A stretch of DNA of 64,000 bases, taken from contig NZ_JAGIPR010000005.1 of the NCBI RefSeq assembly GCF_017877355.1, positions 124,001 through 188,000 of the forward strand. The letters are read 5' to 3'. The DNA comes from Chryseobacterium jejuense (GTDB taxonomy: Bacteria; Bacteroidota; Bacteroidia; Flavobacteriales; Weeksellaceae). Shown here piece after piece: positions 43,957 through 54,622 of this stretch. Numbering within the stretch: position 1 is the first letter of the stretch; each line of letters begins with the position of its first letter. Below the pieces are notes generated by a model. It made no database searches. It was not told the DNA's origin and saw only the letters and a list, made by a program, of their open reading frames with translations. Position numbers and translations under genes: made by a program.

Positions 43957-44700
43957 ATGAAATTATTAGAAGGAAAGGTAGCACTAATTACCGGAGCTAC
44001 GAGAGGAATCGGGAAGGGTATTGCTGAAATGTATGCTCAACAGGGAGCAAAAGTAGCATTTACTTATGCCGGTTCTGTAGACAAAGCTAAAGAATTAGAA
44101 GCAGCTTTAAGTTCTGTAACCCAAATTAAAGGATATCAGTCTGACGCATCAGATTATGATGCCGCTCAAAAATTGGTAGAGGAAGTAATGGCAGAGTTTG
44201 GGCAAATTGATATTTTGGTAAACAATGCAGGGATTACAAAAGATAACTTATTATTGAGAATGTCTAAAGAAGATTGGGATCAGGTAATTAAAGTAAACCT
44301 TGATTCAGTTTTCAACCTTACAAAAGCGGTTATCAAGCCGATGATGAAGGCAAGATCAGGATCTATCATTAATATGACTTCTGTAGTAGGAATTCAGGGA
44401 CATGCAGGACAAGCGAACTATGCCGCTTCTAAAGCAGGTGTAATTGGATTTACAAAATCTGTTGCATTAGAACTAGGTTCCAGAAATATCAGATGTAACG
44501 CTATTGCTCCGGGATTCATTGAAACGGAAATGACTGCTATTCTGGATGAAAAAATAGTTCAGGAATGGAGAGACGGAATTCCAATGAAAAAAGGAGGACA
44601 ACCTGCTGATGTAGCAAATGCCTGCGTTTTCTTAGGAAGTGAAATGGCATCGTACATTACCGGACAGACATTAAACGTTGACGGAGGAATGTTAACTTAA
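43957..44700 (+). CDS. fabG: 3-oxoacyl-[acyl-carrier-protein] reductase
   Basis: 247 aa. TGATRGIGKGIAEMYAQQGA (about residues 13-32), NNAGITKDNLLLRM (about 88-101), the catalytic Ser in NMTSVVG, YAASKAG with Tyr/Lys, and NVDGGMLT at the end are all as in FabG. Reduces beta-ketoacyl-ACP in fatty acid synthesis with NADPH. Confidence 0.96.
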   Translation: MKLLEGKVALITGATRGIGKGIAEMYAQQGAKVAFTYAGSVDKAKELEAALSSVTQIKGYQSDASDYDAAQKLVEEVMAEFGQIDILVNNAGITKDNLLLRMSKEDWDQVIKVNLDSVFNLTKAVIKPMMKARSGSIINMTSVVGIQGHAGQANYAASKAGVIGFTKSVALELGSRNIRCNAIAPGFIETEMTAILDEKIVQEWRDGIPMKKGGQPADVANACVFLGSEMASYITGQTLNVDGGMLT

Positions 44701-44706
44701 TAATAT

Positions 44707-44740
44707 AAAGAGGCTATACATTTTGTGTAGCCTCTTTTTT
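44707..44740 (+). terminator. Terminator of fabG
   Basis: AAAGAGGCTA pairs with TAGCCTCTTT (10 bp) and is followed by a T-run. It may also serve guaC from the other strand, although the T-run on that side is weak. Confidence 0.85.
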
Positions 44741-44794
44741 TGTTTTCTTTGACGCAAACCTTAAATCTGAAAAATCTGCGTGTGAAAATAATTA

Positions 44795-45832
44795 TCAGTT
44801 AAAAATCTGATTTTCCTGTTCCTGAACCCTGATAAAAGTGGTTCTTTTAGATAGTTCCTTAAGCTTAGACGCTCCTACATAAGTACAAGTAGACCGTACT
44901 CCTCCTAAAATATCCTTCACGGTTTCGGCAACAGGACCTTTATAAGCAACTTTTACTGTTTTTCCTTCTGAGGCACGGTATTCAGCTACACCGCCTGAAT
45001 GTTTATCCATGGCTGTTTTTGAACTCATTCCGTAGAATAAACGGTATTTCTTACCATTCTCTTCAATCATTTCACCTCCACTTTCATCATGACCGGCAAA
45101 CATTCCGCCCAGCATGACGAAGTCTGCGCCGCCACCAAAAGCTTTAGCAACGTCTCCCGGAACTTTACAGCCACCGTCTGCAATGATTTGCCCTCCTAAA
45201 CCATGAGCAGCATCAGCACATTCAATAATGGCAGATAATTGCGGATAACCAACTCCTGTTTTTACACGGGTTGTACATACAGAACCAGGGCCGATGCCAA
45301 CTTTAATGATATCTGCCCCTACTAAAAGAAGTTCTTCTACCATTTCTCCTGTTACTACGTTTCCTGCAATAATAATCTTATCAGGGAAATTAGCTCTTGC
45401 GGTTTTCACAAACTGAACGAAATGCTCAGAATAACCATTGGCAACATCTATACAGAGAAACTCTATTTTTGGATGCTTTTCAAGGATCAATCTGATTTTC
45501 TCTTCATCTGCTTTGCCTGTTCCTGTACTTAAGGCAATATACTGATGAATACTTTCAGGCTGGCTTTGCAGGAACTGATCCCATTCCTCCGGAGTATAAT
45601 GTTTATGAATGGCTGTGATGATCTTATCTTTAGCCAATTCTACAGCCATTTCAAAAGTTCCTACGGTGTCCATATTGGCAGCAATAACGGGAACTCCTTT
45701 CCATTTCTTTCGGGTATGTTTAAAGATAAATTCTCTTTCCAGGTTTACTTCTGAGCGGGACTTCAATGTAGAACGCTTAGGGCGGAACATTACATCCTTA
45801 AATCCCAGTTTTATGTCATTTTCTATACGCAT
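44795..45832 (-). CDS. guaC: GMP reductase
   Basis: 345 aa, the E. coli GuaC length and lacking the CBS domains of IMP dehydrogenase. [26 protein letters not shown] at the N-terminus, [14 protein letters not shown], and the catalytic Cys in [23 protein letters not shown]. Converts GMP to IMP with NADPH. Confidence 0.96.
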   Translation of the reverse strand: MRIENDIKLGFKDVMFRPKRSTLKSRSEVNLEREFIFKHTRKKWKGVPVIAANMDTVGTFEMAVELAKDKIITAIHKHYTPEEWDQFLQSQPESIHQYIALSTGTGKADEEKIRLILEKHPKIEFLCIDVANGYSEHFVQFVKTARANFPDKIIIAGNVVTGEMVEELLLVGADIIKVGIGPGSVCTTRVKTGVGYPQLSAIIECADAAHGLGGQIIADGGCKVPGDVAKAFGGGADFVMLGGMFAGHDESGGEMIEENGKKYRLFYGMSSKTAMDKHSGGVAEYRASEGKTVKVAYKGPVAETVKDILGGVRSTCTYVGASKLKELSKRTTFIRVQEQENQIFN

Positions 45833-45893
45833 TTTGTAATTATTTGTCAGAATAAAGGTAGTAAATAATCTGAAATGGATTATTTTTGAAGCA

Positions 45894-46649
45894 ATGGATT
45901 TTCCTGTAACCTTTCATATTTTCGGCCAAACCATTCTTGCCCATCCTCTTTTTGAGGCGGTTGGAATGTTTCTGGGTATGCGGTATTATTTTTTCCTAAA
46001 AAGAAAATCAAAGGAGAAACTATCTTTCAATAGTTCTGCTGCCGTTTTGATAGGGGCAACAGCTGGTGCATTATTAGGATCCAAACTCATTGGAAATTTG
46101 GAAAATCCCTACACCATGTTTGACAATTTCAGCTTTCAGAAGTTTTGGTCCAGCAATACAATTGTTGGAGGACTGACGTTTGGACTCTTGGGTGTAGAAT
46201 TGGCTAAGAAAGTAGTCGGTCATAAAGAAAGTACAGGAGATCTGATTGTTTTCCCCTTAATGCTAGCCATAATTATCGGAAGAATTGGCTGTTTTCTTAC
46301 AGGAATTCATGAGGAAACTTATGGAATTCCAACAGATTCTGTTTTTGGGATGCATTTGGGAGATCAATATCTGAGGCACCCTGTTGCTTTGTATGAGATA
46401 GGCTTTTTGATTGGGCTTTGGATCGTTTTGAAATATGTTCAGAAACAGAAGAAGTATCCATCAGGGTTTCTTTTTCAGCTCTTTATGCTAAGTTATTTTA
46501 TATTCAGGTTCTTTTTAGACTTTATTAAACCAAGGGTTGAAATTGTGGGAAACCTCGGGACGATTCAACTTGTATGTATTTGTGTAATTATTTACTACAT
46601 TTATACTGTTAAAAATACTCAAACCACATATTTAAAATATTCAAGATGA
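45894..46649 (+). CDS. Divergent Lgt-like (prolipoprotein diacylglyceryl transferase family) membrane protein
   Basis: 251 aa with about six or seven membrane helices. It opens like Lgt ([29 protein letters not shown]) and keeps [15 protein letters not shown] and [11 protein letters not shown] near the C-terminus. The Lgt signature GRxGNFxNxE reads [13 protein letters not shown] here (Gly129 to Glu141): the conserved Asn is Cys133 and the loop is longer. It may therefore be a paralogue with another lipid-transfer role. Its last four bases overlap the next gene, which leads into a radical SAM enzyme. Confidence 0.85.
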   Translation: MDFPVTFHIFGQTILAHPLFEAVGMFLGMRYYFFLKRKSKEKLSFNSSAAVLIGATAGALLGSKLIGNLENPYTMFDNFSFQKFWSSNTIVGGLTFGLLGVELAKKVVGHKESTGDLIVFPLMLAIIIGRIGCFLTGIHEETYGIPTDSVFGMHLGDQYLRHPVALYEIGFLIGLWIVLKYVQKQKKYPSGFLFQLFMLSYFIFRFFLDFIKPRVEIVGNLGTIQLVCICVIIYYIYTVKNTQTTYLKYSR

Positions 46650-46873
46650 AAACTTTAACTTTTTTAGAAGGCGGTAGCCTTGCAGGTGTTTTTGTTATGA
46701 TCGTTGGGATGATGGTTATAGGCGCTCTGTTTTTTTCTATTATTGTTACATTTATAACGAAGCTGATCTATGAAAGTAAGGATAGCAGAAAATTCAGTAG
46801 AAAACAGTTTATACAGACTTTTGTTATTTGTTTATTGGTCTGTGGCCTGATCAGCGGATATATTTGTGGATAA
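46646..46873 (+). CDS. Small membrane protein, two helices
   Basis: 75 aa with two hydrophobic segments (AGVFVMIVGMMVIGALFFSIIVTFI about 14-38, and FIQTFVICLLVCGLISGYICG about 54-75) linked by a basic, polar loop. No family recognised. Its ATG overlaps the stop of the Lgt-like gene (ATGA) and the radical SAM gene follows after 18 bases, so it is the middle member of a three-gene operon. Confidence 0.85.
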   Translation: MKTLTFLEGGSLAGVFVMIVGMMVIGALFFSIIVTFITKLIYESKDSRKFSRKQFIQTFVICLLVCGLISGYICG

Positions 46874-46891
46874 GCATTTTAAAAATTAATT

Positions 46892-48295
46892 ATGCCAGTA
46901 AGAAACTATACCTATTACGATTATACAATCAGTCTTTGTCCGGAATGCCTGAAAAGAGTAGGGGCGAAGATCATTATAGAAGATGAAGCCGTTTTCATGA
47001 CCAAAAGATGTCCGGATCATGGCTTTTTCAAAACAAAAATTGCTTCTGATGTTCATTATTACAAAAACATAAGAAATTATAATAAAGCTTCGGAAATGCC
47101 AATTCATTTCGGAACTGATGTAGAATACGGATGTCCTTATGATTGTGGTCTTTGTGTAGATCACGAGCAGCATAGCTGTCTTTCCATCGTGGAAGTTACA
47201 GATCGTTGTAACCTGACTTGTCCAACTTGTTATGCCATGTCTTCCCCACACTATGGAAGTCATAGAAGTTTAGAGGAAATTGAGGCCATGTTTGATGTGA
47301 TTGTTAAAAATGAAGGCGAACCCGATGTTGTTCAAATCAGTGGTGGGGAACCTACTATTCATCCGGAGTTTTTCAAAATTATGGATATTGCCAAGTCAAA
47401 ACCCATTAAACATTTGATGTTGAATACCAATGGGATAAGAATTGCCAATGATCCGGGTTTTGCTGAAAAACTGGCAACCTATGCCCCCGAATTTGAAGTA
47501 TATCTTCAGTTTGATTCTTTTAAAGCGGAAGTTTTGGAAGATTTCAGAGGTAAAGATCTTACTTCTGTAAGGATGAAAGCTTTGGAAAAACTTAATGAAC
47601 TCAATCTTTCTACCACTTTGGTGATTGTCCTTCAAAAAGATAAAAATATTGATGAGATAGGAAAGATTATTGAATTTGCTTTAAAACAGAAATGTGTAAG
47701 AGGAATTACCTTCCAACCGGTAGAAATTGCAGGAAGAAACAGAGATGATTCTGCACACGAAAAAATTACTTTAACCGAGGTTAGACAGGAAATTCTAAAT
47801 CAGTTTCCCCTCTTAAATTCTGATGATATTATTCCGGTTCCGTGTAATCCGGATGCTTTGGCTATGGGATATATTTTAAAACTTCAGGGAGAAATTATTC
47901 CTCTAACCCGATATATCAATCCTGCCGATCTTCTGAATAATGAATCTAAAAATACCATTGTCTATGAACAGGATGTAGGACTTCATATGCAGTTGCTGGA
48001 TATCTTCAGTACCGGTATTTCAGTAGATAAAGTAAAACCTAAAGTTAACCAGTTACTTTGTTGTTTGCCGGAAGTATGTGCGCCGGATCTGGATTATGAT
48101 AATCTCTTTAGAATTATAATTATGAATTTTATGGATGCCCATGATTTTGATGTAAGAGCAGTGAAAAAGTCCTGTGTTCATATTGTTAATAAAGACCTGA
48201 AATTAATCCCGTTTGAAACCATGAACCTTTTCTACCGTGATGACAAGAAAAGTTATCTGGAAGAACTAAGAAAGGAAGATAAGGTGTTATTTTAA
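46892..48295 (+). CDS. Multi-cysteine radical SAM enzyme, MJ0619/Tes-like
   Basis: 467 aa. The radical SAM cluster motif is Cys106-x3-Cys110-x2-Cys113 (DRCNLTCPTC), followed by ISGGEPTIHPEF and NTNGIRI. Upstream lies a rubredoxin-like CPEC...RCPDHG segment (about residues 12-42) and CPYDCGLCVDHEQHSC (about 79-94), and downstream PCNPDA and LLCCLPEVCAPD add more cysteines for extra clusters. This arrangement resembles the MJ0619-like family that includes the archaeal tetraether lipid synthase, which couples lipid tails. Linkage to an Lgt-like protein suggests a lipid or lipoprotein substrate; that is inference. Confidence 0.88.
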   Translation: MPVRNYTYYDYTISLCPECLKRVGAKIIIEDEAVFMTKRCPDHGFFKTKIASDVHYYKNIRNYNKASEMPIHFGTDVEYGCPYDCGLCVDHEQHSCLSIVEVTDRCNLTCPTCYAMSSPHYGSHRSLEEIEAMFDVIVKNEGEPDVVQISGGEPTIHPEFFKIMDIAKSKPIKHLMLNTNGIRIANDPGFAEKLATYAPEFEVYLQFDSFKAEVLEDFRGKDLTSVRMKALEKLNELNLSTTLVIVLQKDKNIDEIGKIIEFALKQKCVRGITFQPVEIAGRNRDDSAHEKITLTEVRQEILNQFPLLNSDDIIPVPCNPDALAMGYILKLQGEIIPLTRYINPADLLNNESKNTIVYEQDVGLHMQLLDIFSTGISVDKVKPKVNQLLCCLPEVCAPDLDYDNLFRIIIMNFMDAHDFDVRAVKKSCVHIVNKDLKLIPFETMNLFYRDDKKSYLEELRKEDKVLF

Positions 48296-48390
48296 ACACA
48301 GAAATAAGCATAATTCCTGGTTAATCTCTGTATTTTCTGAGGCGCAAGCATCTGTGTTTATCTGCTCAATCTGTGAGAAATAAAAAAACA

Positions 48391-48422
48391 AAAAAGCGTG
48401 GAAATCACATTTCACGCTTTTT
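48391..48422. terminator. Bidirectional terminator between the radical SAM gene and surE
   Basis: AAAAAGCGTGgAAAT pairs with ATTTCACGCTTTTT around a CAC loop, with A and T runs on both sides. Confidence 0.85.
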
Positions 48423-48440
48423 CTATCTTTAAATAACAGA

Positions 48441-49229
48441 TTATTTAGCTTCTTTTACGGTGTCGAAAATCATTACTTCCTCCAATGTTTTCATATACTC
48501 GTAAGCTGTAAGGTCGAATTTCACTGGTACAATTGAAATGTATCCGTTAGCCAAAGCAGTTTCATCAGCATCTTCAGAATCATCCATATTGTTGAAGTAC
48601 CCTGTTAACCAGTAATACTTTTTCCCGTGTGGGTTTACTCTCTCATCAAAGCTTTCTTCCCATTTAGCATTAGCTTGTTTGCAAACTTTTACCCCTTTTA
48701 TTTCTGATGCAGGAAGTTTTGGGATATTGACATTTAGAACAATTCCTTTGGGCATTGGATTTTCAAGAGTTCTTCTTACAATATTCTGAATAAACTCTTT
48801 AGCCTGAATAAAATCTGCTTCCCAACTAAAATCCAGTAATGAGAACCCAATCGCAGGAATTCCTTCCACACCAGCTTCTACAGCTGCAGACATTGTTCCT
48901 GAATAGATTACATTGATGGATGAATTGGCGCCATGATTAATCCCTGAAACGACAATATCGGGTTTTCTTGTCAGAATTTTATCAAGAGCCATTTTTACGC
49001 AATCTACAGGAGTTCCACTGCAAGAATAATCTATTTGTGGCCCCTCAAGCTTAACTTCCTCGTAGCTTAGCGTAGAGTTAATGGTGATAGCGTGGCCTTT
49101 ACCACTTTGAGGAGAGTCTGGGGCTACCACAACTACTTCTCCAATTTCGTTCATAAAGCTGATTAGATTTCTGATACCGGGAGCTGTAATTCCATCGTCA
49201 TTAGTAACCAGAATAAGCGGTCTTTCCAT
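48441..49229 (-). CDS. surE: 5'/3'-nucleotidase SurE
   Basis: 262 aa. ILVTNDDGITAPGIRNL (about residues 6-22) supplies the metal-binding Asp pair; SGKGHAIT and VSGINHGANSSINVIYSGTMSAAVEA are also diagnostic. Removes phosphate from nucleoside monophosphates and short polyphosphate. Confidence 0.97.
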   Translation of the reverse strand: MERPLILVTNDDGITAPGIRNLISFMNEIGEVVVVAPDSPQSGKGHAITINSTLSYEEVKLEGPQIDYSCSGTPVDCVKMALDKILTRKPDIVVSGINHGANSSINVIYSGTMSAAVEAGVEGIPAIGFSLLDFSWEADFIQAKEFIQNIVRRTLENPMPKGIVLNVNIPKLPASEIKGVKVCKQANAKWEESFDERVNPHGKKYYWLTGYFNNMDDSEDADETALANGYISIVPVKFDLTAYEYMKTLEEVMIFDTVKEAK

Positions 49230-49551
49230 ATATTATCTTAATTTTTTTATACAAATGCAGTACAATCTGTTCATTTTAGAATAGAACAAAAAGAATTTTC
49301 AACACATCAAATGTAGTTAAAAATAAGAAGCAATAAAACAGCAGATTTATTATTCACTGATTTAATTTTAGTAAGAAACCGTCTGTATTTTAGTAAGAAA
49401 AGAGAACGGGAAGTAGGAGAAGAAAAGCTTTCAAGGGGTAAATAACTATAGAATTTTAGCATAAATTCATACTCTTCCAAATGTTAATTACCATTGAAAT
49501 TGAAGATGAAGTATGATCATCATTTATCAACTATTATTCATTACTCATTGC
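49230..49551. other. Gene-free spacer downstream of the small membrane protein gene
   Basis: No gene seen. It contains a purine-rich stretch (49396-49440) resembling the G/A-rich element at 24051-24084. Confidence 0.45.
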
Positions 49552-50056
<505 letters not shown>

Positions 50057-52186
50057 ATGTGGAAAAATTTCAAACTGAATAAATTTTTACTACTGATTCC
50101 ATTAACCAGTCTAATGTTTTGCTTCAACTCGCCGAAGAACGATGATGAAAAGATGCAGACAATAATGGTGAGCGTAAAAAACACTCTTTCTTACCTGCAT
50201 TATAGTCCGAAGCCTATCAATGACGCCTACTCAAAAGATGTCTATAAGCACTATTTCGAATTGGTAGATCCTGCCAAAAGATATTTCCTGCAGTCTGATA
50301 TGGATGAATTCAGCAAGCATGAAACAAAGCTTGATGATTATATCAACCAGGGTGATCTGAGTTTCTATAAACTTACGATAGACAGGCTTTACCAAAGAGT
50401 AGACGAGATTGACAAGATTACTCAGGACATTTTCAGCAAGCCTATTAACCTTCAGGAAGAAGAAACGCTTACGCTGGAGCCAAAGCTTAAAAAAGTACCT
50501 GCAAACAAGCAGGAACAGTATAATGAATGGAAAAAATTCATCAAATACAACATCCTTCAGGAAGTTGAATCGATGAACAGCAAAGAAGAAGCTCAGAAAG
50601 AGAAGAAAGATTCTGTTCAGAAGTACAAATTGAATGATACCATCAAGCTTAAAGTTCTTACTCAGGATGAGAAGATCAAAAAAGCTACAGGTGAAGTGAA
50701 AGATCTTGTAAAAGAGACCTTTACCAGATTCAAAAAGAGAAAAAAAATGGATTGGTTTACCGTGTATATGAATGCTTATACTGAAGTATTCGACCCACAT
50801 ACCAACTACTATTCTCCAAAAGATAAAGAAGACTTTGATACTCAGTTTACCGGAAAAGTAATCGGTATCGGAGCATTGATTCAGGAGAAAAAAGGGAACC
50901 TTTTTCTTGGTGCTCTTACTATTGGTGCTCCAGCATGGAAATCCAAGCAGCTTTCAGAAGGGGATAAAATCCTTAAGGTAAAATCTAAACCAAAAGATGA
51001 TGCTGTAAATGTGGTAGGAATGCTTTCTGATGAAGCTGTAAGATTAATCAGAGGAGAAAAAGGAACACCTGTTACCTTAACCGTTCAGAAAAAAGATGGA
51101 ACAATTAAAGATGTAACCATGATTCGTGAAGAGGTTGCCATTGAAGATACTTTTGCAAGAAGTATTGTAGTGAATGCTCCGAACGGTAAGAAGTACGGAT
51201 TTGTCAACCTTCCAAGCTTTAACGCTGATTTTGAAAATTCAAAAGGAAGAAATGCTTCTGATGATATTAAGAACGAGATTATTAAACTTAAATCTCAGAA
51301 TATTGAAGGAATTATTCTTGACCTTAGAAACAACGGTGGTGGATCACTTACGGAAGTAGGCGATATTATGGGACTTTTCATGGACGCCGGGCCTTATGTA
51401 CAGGTAAAGGATGGAAATGGGAAAATACAGACTCTAAAGAACAAATACGAGGCTCCAATCTGGACAGGGCCGCTTGTTATTATGCAAAATGAGCTTTCAG
51501 CATCAGCTTCTGAGATCTTAGCAGGTGTAATGCAGGATTACGGAAGAGCAATGGTGATTGGATCTCCACAGTCTTTCGGAAAAGGAACCGTTCAGACTTT
51601 TGTTGATTTAAACAGATTCCTGAATACGGAAGATGATTTTGGATCTTTAAAACTAACTATTCAGAAGTTCTATAGAATTACAGGTGAGTCTACACAGAGA
51701 AAAGGAATTGTATCTGATATTCAGATGAAAGATTTCTTTACGTATGCAGAAGTAGGAGAGCGTTATGACGATTTTGCACTGGCTTGGGATAAAATTCCGG
51801 CTACTAAATTTGAAAAACTGAATTTCTTTAACATTCAGGCTCTTGAAAAAGCAAGTGCAGACAGAATGGCTAAGAATAAGAACTACCAGCTTCTTTTAGA
51901 ATCAGCTCAATGGAGAGAAAAATTGGATAAAGAAGAAAACATTACGCTGAACATCAATAAATTCAATGATGTAATGAAGCACAGAAAATCTCAGATTGAA
52001 AAATTCAAAGTGCTGACTAAATTTGAGAATGGATTACAGTTTATCATGTATCCAAGTGAAGTTGAAAGAGAGAAAAAAGATGAAGCTTTCAAAAAGAAAT
52101 CTGAAATGTGGATCAAGAATCTTAAAAAAGATCTTTACCTGCAGGAAGCAATGAATATTGTATCAGATATGGGAGTAAAATCATAA
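50057..52186 (+). CDS. prc: Tail-specific (C-terminal processing) protease, S41A
   Basis: 709 aa, the long Tsp/Prc type. N-terminal signal/lipid-anchor-like stretch (LLLIPLTSLMFCF), a helical region to about 230, a PDZ domain (about 260-350), and the S41 catalytic core with GIILDLRNNGGGSL (about 420) and NELSASASEILAGVMQDYGRA (Ser nucleophile within 481-485), with the Lys in SFGKGTVQ. The C-terminal extension matches DUF3340. Degrades periplasmic proteins with nonpolar C-termini. Confidence 0.95.
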   Translation: MWKNFKLNKFLLLIPLTSLMFCFNSPKNDDEKMQTIMVSVKNTLSYLHYSPKPINDAYSKDVYKHYFELVDPAKRYFLQSDMDEFSKHETKLDDYINQGDLSFYKLTIDRLYQRVDEIDKITQDIFSKPINLQEEETLTLEPKLKKVPANKQEQYNEWKKFIKYNILQEVESMNSKEEAQKEKKDSVQKYKLNDTIKLKVLTQDEKIKKATGEVKDLVKETFTRFKKRKKMDWFTVYMNAYTEVFDPHTNYYSPKDKEDFDTQFTGKVIGIGALIQEKKGNLFLGALTIGAPAWKSKQLSEGDKILKVKSKPKDDAVNVVGMLSDEAVRLIRGEKGTPVTLTVQKKDGTIKDVTMIREEVAIEDTFARSIVVNAPNGKKYGFVNLPSFNADFENSKGRNASDDIKNEIIKLKSQNIEGIILDLRNNGGGSLTEVGDIMGLFMDAGPYVQVKDGNGKIQTLKNKYEAPIWTGPLVIMQNELSASASEILAGVMQDYGRAMVIGSPQSFGKGTVQTFVDLNRFLNTEDDFGSLKLTIQKFYRITGESTQRKGIVSDIQMKDFFTYAEVGERYDDFALAWDKIPATKFEKLNFFNIQALEKASADRMAKNKNYQLLLESAQWREKLDKEENITLNINKFNDVMKHRKSQIEKFKVLTKFENGLQFIMYPSEVEREKKDEAFKKKSEMWIKNLKKDLYLQEAMNIVSDMGVKS

Positions 52187-52191
52187 ACAAA

Positions 52192-52224
52192 AAAAAACCG
52201 ATAATGAAAATTATCGGTTTTTTT
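52192..52224. terminator. Bidirectional terminator between prc and sodC
   Basis: AAAAAACCGATAAT and ATTATCGGTTTTTT pair perfectly around a GAAA tetraloop. Confidence 0.92.
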
Positions 52225-52242
52225 ATTGTGTAAAATGAATGA

Positions 52243-52746
52243 TTACTTAATTTCTACACATCCCACTCTTCCTCCTGCATTCCCAGTAGGCTGAGTATGG
52301 AAATCATCTGCAGCAGCGTGTACAATAAGACCTTTTCCGATGATGTTTTTAGATTCATCTGTACAGCCAAGACACCATTTATCAGTCTTGAAACTTAAAA
52401 CAGCCGTGCCGTTCTGATCAGCCACCAAATTTCCTATATCTCCCATATGGAAGTGCTCAGCTCCCCATTTTCCATGATCGTTCTTAGATGGGTTCCAGTG
52501 TCCGCCTGTAGAGGTTCCGTCTGCTGCAGAGCAGTCTCCTTTTTCATGAATGTGTACTGCATGGATTCCAGGGGTAAGATTTGTTACATTCAGTTTCATG
52601 ATTACCTCATTTCCCTGTTGGGTAAACTTTGCCGTTCCACCTGTTTGTGTTCCGCTTTTGGCATTTACGCTGTACGTTTTTGTCGTTCCGCATGAAGCGG
52701 CTAAAAATGCACATCCTGCCAATAATGCTAATGTTTGTACTTTCAT
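52243..52746 (-). CDS. sodC: Cu-Zn superoxide dismutase, lipoprotein
   Basis: 167 aa. Lipobox LAASC with Cys19. Copper and zinc ligands are visible in HAVHIHEKGDC, GGHWNP, EHFHMGD and LIVHAAADDFHTQPTGNAGGRVGC, which also holds the structural Cys and the active-site Arg. Converts superoxide in the periplasm or at the outer membrane. Confidence 0.97.
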   Translation of the reverse strand: MKVQTLALLAGCAFLAASCGTTKTYSVNAKSGTQTGGTAKFTQQGNEVIMKLNVTNLTPGIHAVHIHEKGDCSAADGTSTGGHWNPSKNDHGKWGAEHFHMGDIGNLVADQNGTAVLSFKTDKWCLGCTDESKNIIGKGLIVHAAADDFHTQPTGNAGGRVGCVEIK

Positions 52747-53001
52747 TTTTAAATGATTTATAGTGATATTTAGGTTAAATTTATAAAAGATTTTCCAGAA
52801 CGCTTTATGATTAAAGTCTTTTTTCTGAAAGAATATCTGAGGGAGCCATTTAATTTTATTCTGTTTAACCTCAGAATGTGTAGGTTTAACCTCATTATAA
52901 TTTAGATTGAAAGACGGATAAAATTGTTTATTTTTATCTTTTTGAGTAAAGGATTACAGTTTTCTTTTATCATCAATACAACACATTTGAAGAGTATTAA
53001 A

Positions 53002-53640
53002 ATGGTTATTCTATATACATTTATCAATGAAGAGAAGCATCAGTATTTTTTAGATCGGTATTTAAACTCTTTTCCAGAGAGCTTTAGACAGGATATCTTG
53101 AAATACAGGAGATGGCAGGATGCTCAGCTTTCCCTGCTGGGAAGAGTTCTTTTACAGTTAGGACTAAAGTCTCATTTTCATATTGATGAAGCACAGATTA
53201 TGAGGTCTCCTGATAACAAACCTTATTTAAAAGATCAGCATGTCCATTTCAATATTTCTCATTCTAAAGAACTTGTAGTTTGTGCTATTGCAGAGTTTCC
53301 CATAGGAATTGATGTTGAATTTATAGATCATACAATCAATTATCGGGACTTTCAGTTTCAGATGACAGAGGATGAATTCCATCAAATTGACCGTTCTGAA
53401 GATCAAATTGGGGATTTTTTTTCATACTGGACCCAGAAAGAATCGGTAATGAAGGCTCATGGGGGAGGAATGATGATTCCACTAGATTCTTTTGAAATTG
53501 TAAATGGTGAATGTGAAATTGACTGTAAAAAATTCTTTACAAAGGAGATATTTATTGACAAAAATTATCAGACTTGCATAGCTTCAGATGATAAAAACAT
53601 TAAAAATGTGGTGCCTTTTTTAATAACTCTTGAAATTTGA
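53002..53640 (+). CDS. 4'-phosphopantetheinyl transferase, Sfp type
   Basis: 212 aa from the ATG at 53002 (MVILYTFINEEKHQYF). An in-frame ATG at 52924 would add a 26-residue hydrophobic start that does not fit the family. FNISHSKELVVCAI, the metal-binding GIDVEFID (about residues 110-117) and FFSYWTQKESVMKAHG (about 149-164) mark the Sfp/HetI group. It attaches phosphopantetheine from CoA to carrier-protein serines; the two T domains of the peptide synthetase 3.1 kb downstream are plausible targets. Confidence 0.93.
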   Translation: MVILYTFINEEKHQYFLDRYLNSFPESFRQDILKYRRWQDAQLSLLGRVLLQLGLKSHFHIDEAQIMRSPDNKPYLKDQHVHFNISHSKELVVCAIAEFPIGIDVEFIDHTINYRDFQFQMTEDEFHQIDRSEDQIGDFFSYWTQKESVMKAHGGGMMIPLDSFEIVNGECEIDCKKFFTKEIFIDKNYQTCIASDDKNIKNVVPFLITLEI

Positions 53641-53827
53641 GTTAATTGTTTTTAATACCTTATTAATCCTTTTATTTGCGTGAATTTCAAATATTTAAAA
53701 CTAATTATAAAATCATTATTTAGTGATAAAGTTTATATTTTTTACCTTTTTTTTTTTGAAAATTCATTTTTAACTTATATCTTTACTCAGAGAAAAAAAA
53801 GTTATTTAAACACTAAGATTTATACAA

Positions 53828-54394
53828 ATGAAAAAAAATGTATTACTGCTGATTACCCTCAGTCTCAGTGTACTTTCCTTTGCACAGGTAGGTATCAAAC
53901 AAAACAATCCCAATCTCAGCTCAGATCTTGAACTGGGCTCTACCAACAAGACACTCCTTTTAAACAGAGTTCCCAACACTGCCGCTGTCGCAAACCCGGT
54001 TAATGGTATGATGATTTATGACCAAACAGAGCAATGTGTAAAAGCATATCAGAATGGTAAATGGTCTAAATGTCTCGGAAAAGGACTGATCGGGAAAAAA
54101 GCATTAACTAGTACGGTATCATTATTATGTACTTCTGCTACCTTATCTCCCAATCCGGTTGCAGGTCAGTCTTTTAAAGGAACTTTGATAATTCCTTATA
54201 CAGGAGGAAATGGTGGAAGTTATGAAGCACAATCTATTCAGAATAATGGATTGATTGCTACTTTACCCGCCGGAAACTTCGTGGTAGGGAACGGAAGCTT
54301 ACAGTATTCTGTTACCGGGACCCCGGATAGGACCGGAAATATCACATTTAACACAAATATTGCAGGAAATTCCTGTGCAGTTGTTTCTAAATAA
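53828..54394 (+). CDS. Secreted protein, short member of a tandem paralogous pair
   Basis: 188 aa. Signal peptide (about 1-20, ending SFAQ). Residues 20-82 (VGIKQNNPNLSSDLELGSTNKTLLLNR...NGMMIYDQTEQCVKAYQNGKWSKCL) are nearly repeated in the next gene, followed by an immunoglobulin-like SPNPVAGQSFKGTLIIPYTGGNGGSYEAQSI repeat. It ends where the neighbour continues into a large C-terminal region. Probably a cell-surface protein. Confidence 0.8.
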   Translation: MKKNVLLLITLSLSVLSFAQVGIKQNNPNLSSDLELGSTNKTLLLNRVPNTAAVANPVNGMMIYDQTEQCVKAYQNGKWSKCLGKGLIGKKALTSTVSLLCTSATLSPNPVAGQSFKGTLIIPYTGGNGGSYEAQSIQNNGLIATLPAGNFVVGNGSLQYSVTGTPDRTGNITFNTNIAGNSCAVVSK

Positions 54395-54622
54395 TACAAT
54401 AGATATTTTCCGGTGACCAGTTTCAACTCATTGCAATATCTTTAGGTAATTTCAATGAAAATCTGTCATTACCTTTATTAACGCATAGGGTGTATGTATT
54501 GCATCTATACAGATATTTTCAGAACCTGTTTACTGGAATTTGCTATTCTTTATTTTCATTGCAACTTCAATGAAAGAATATTTATATAGACAAATTTTAT
54601 TAAACCACAACAAAAATTCAAC

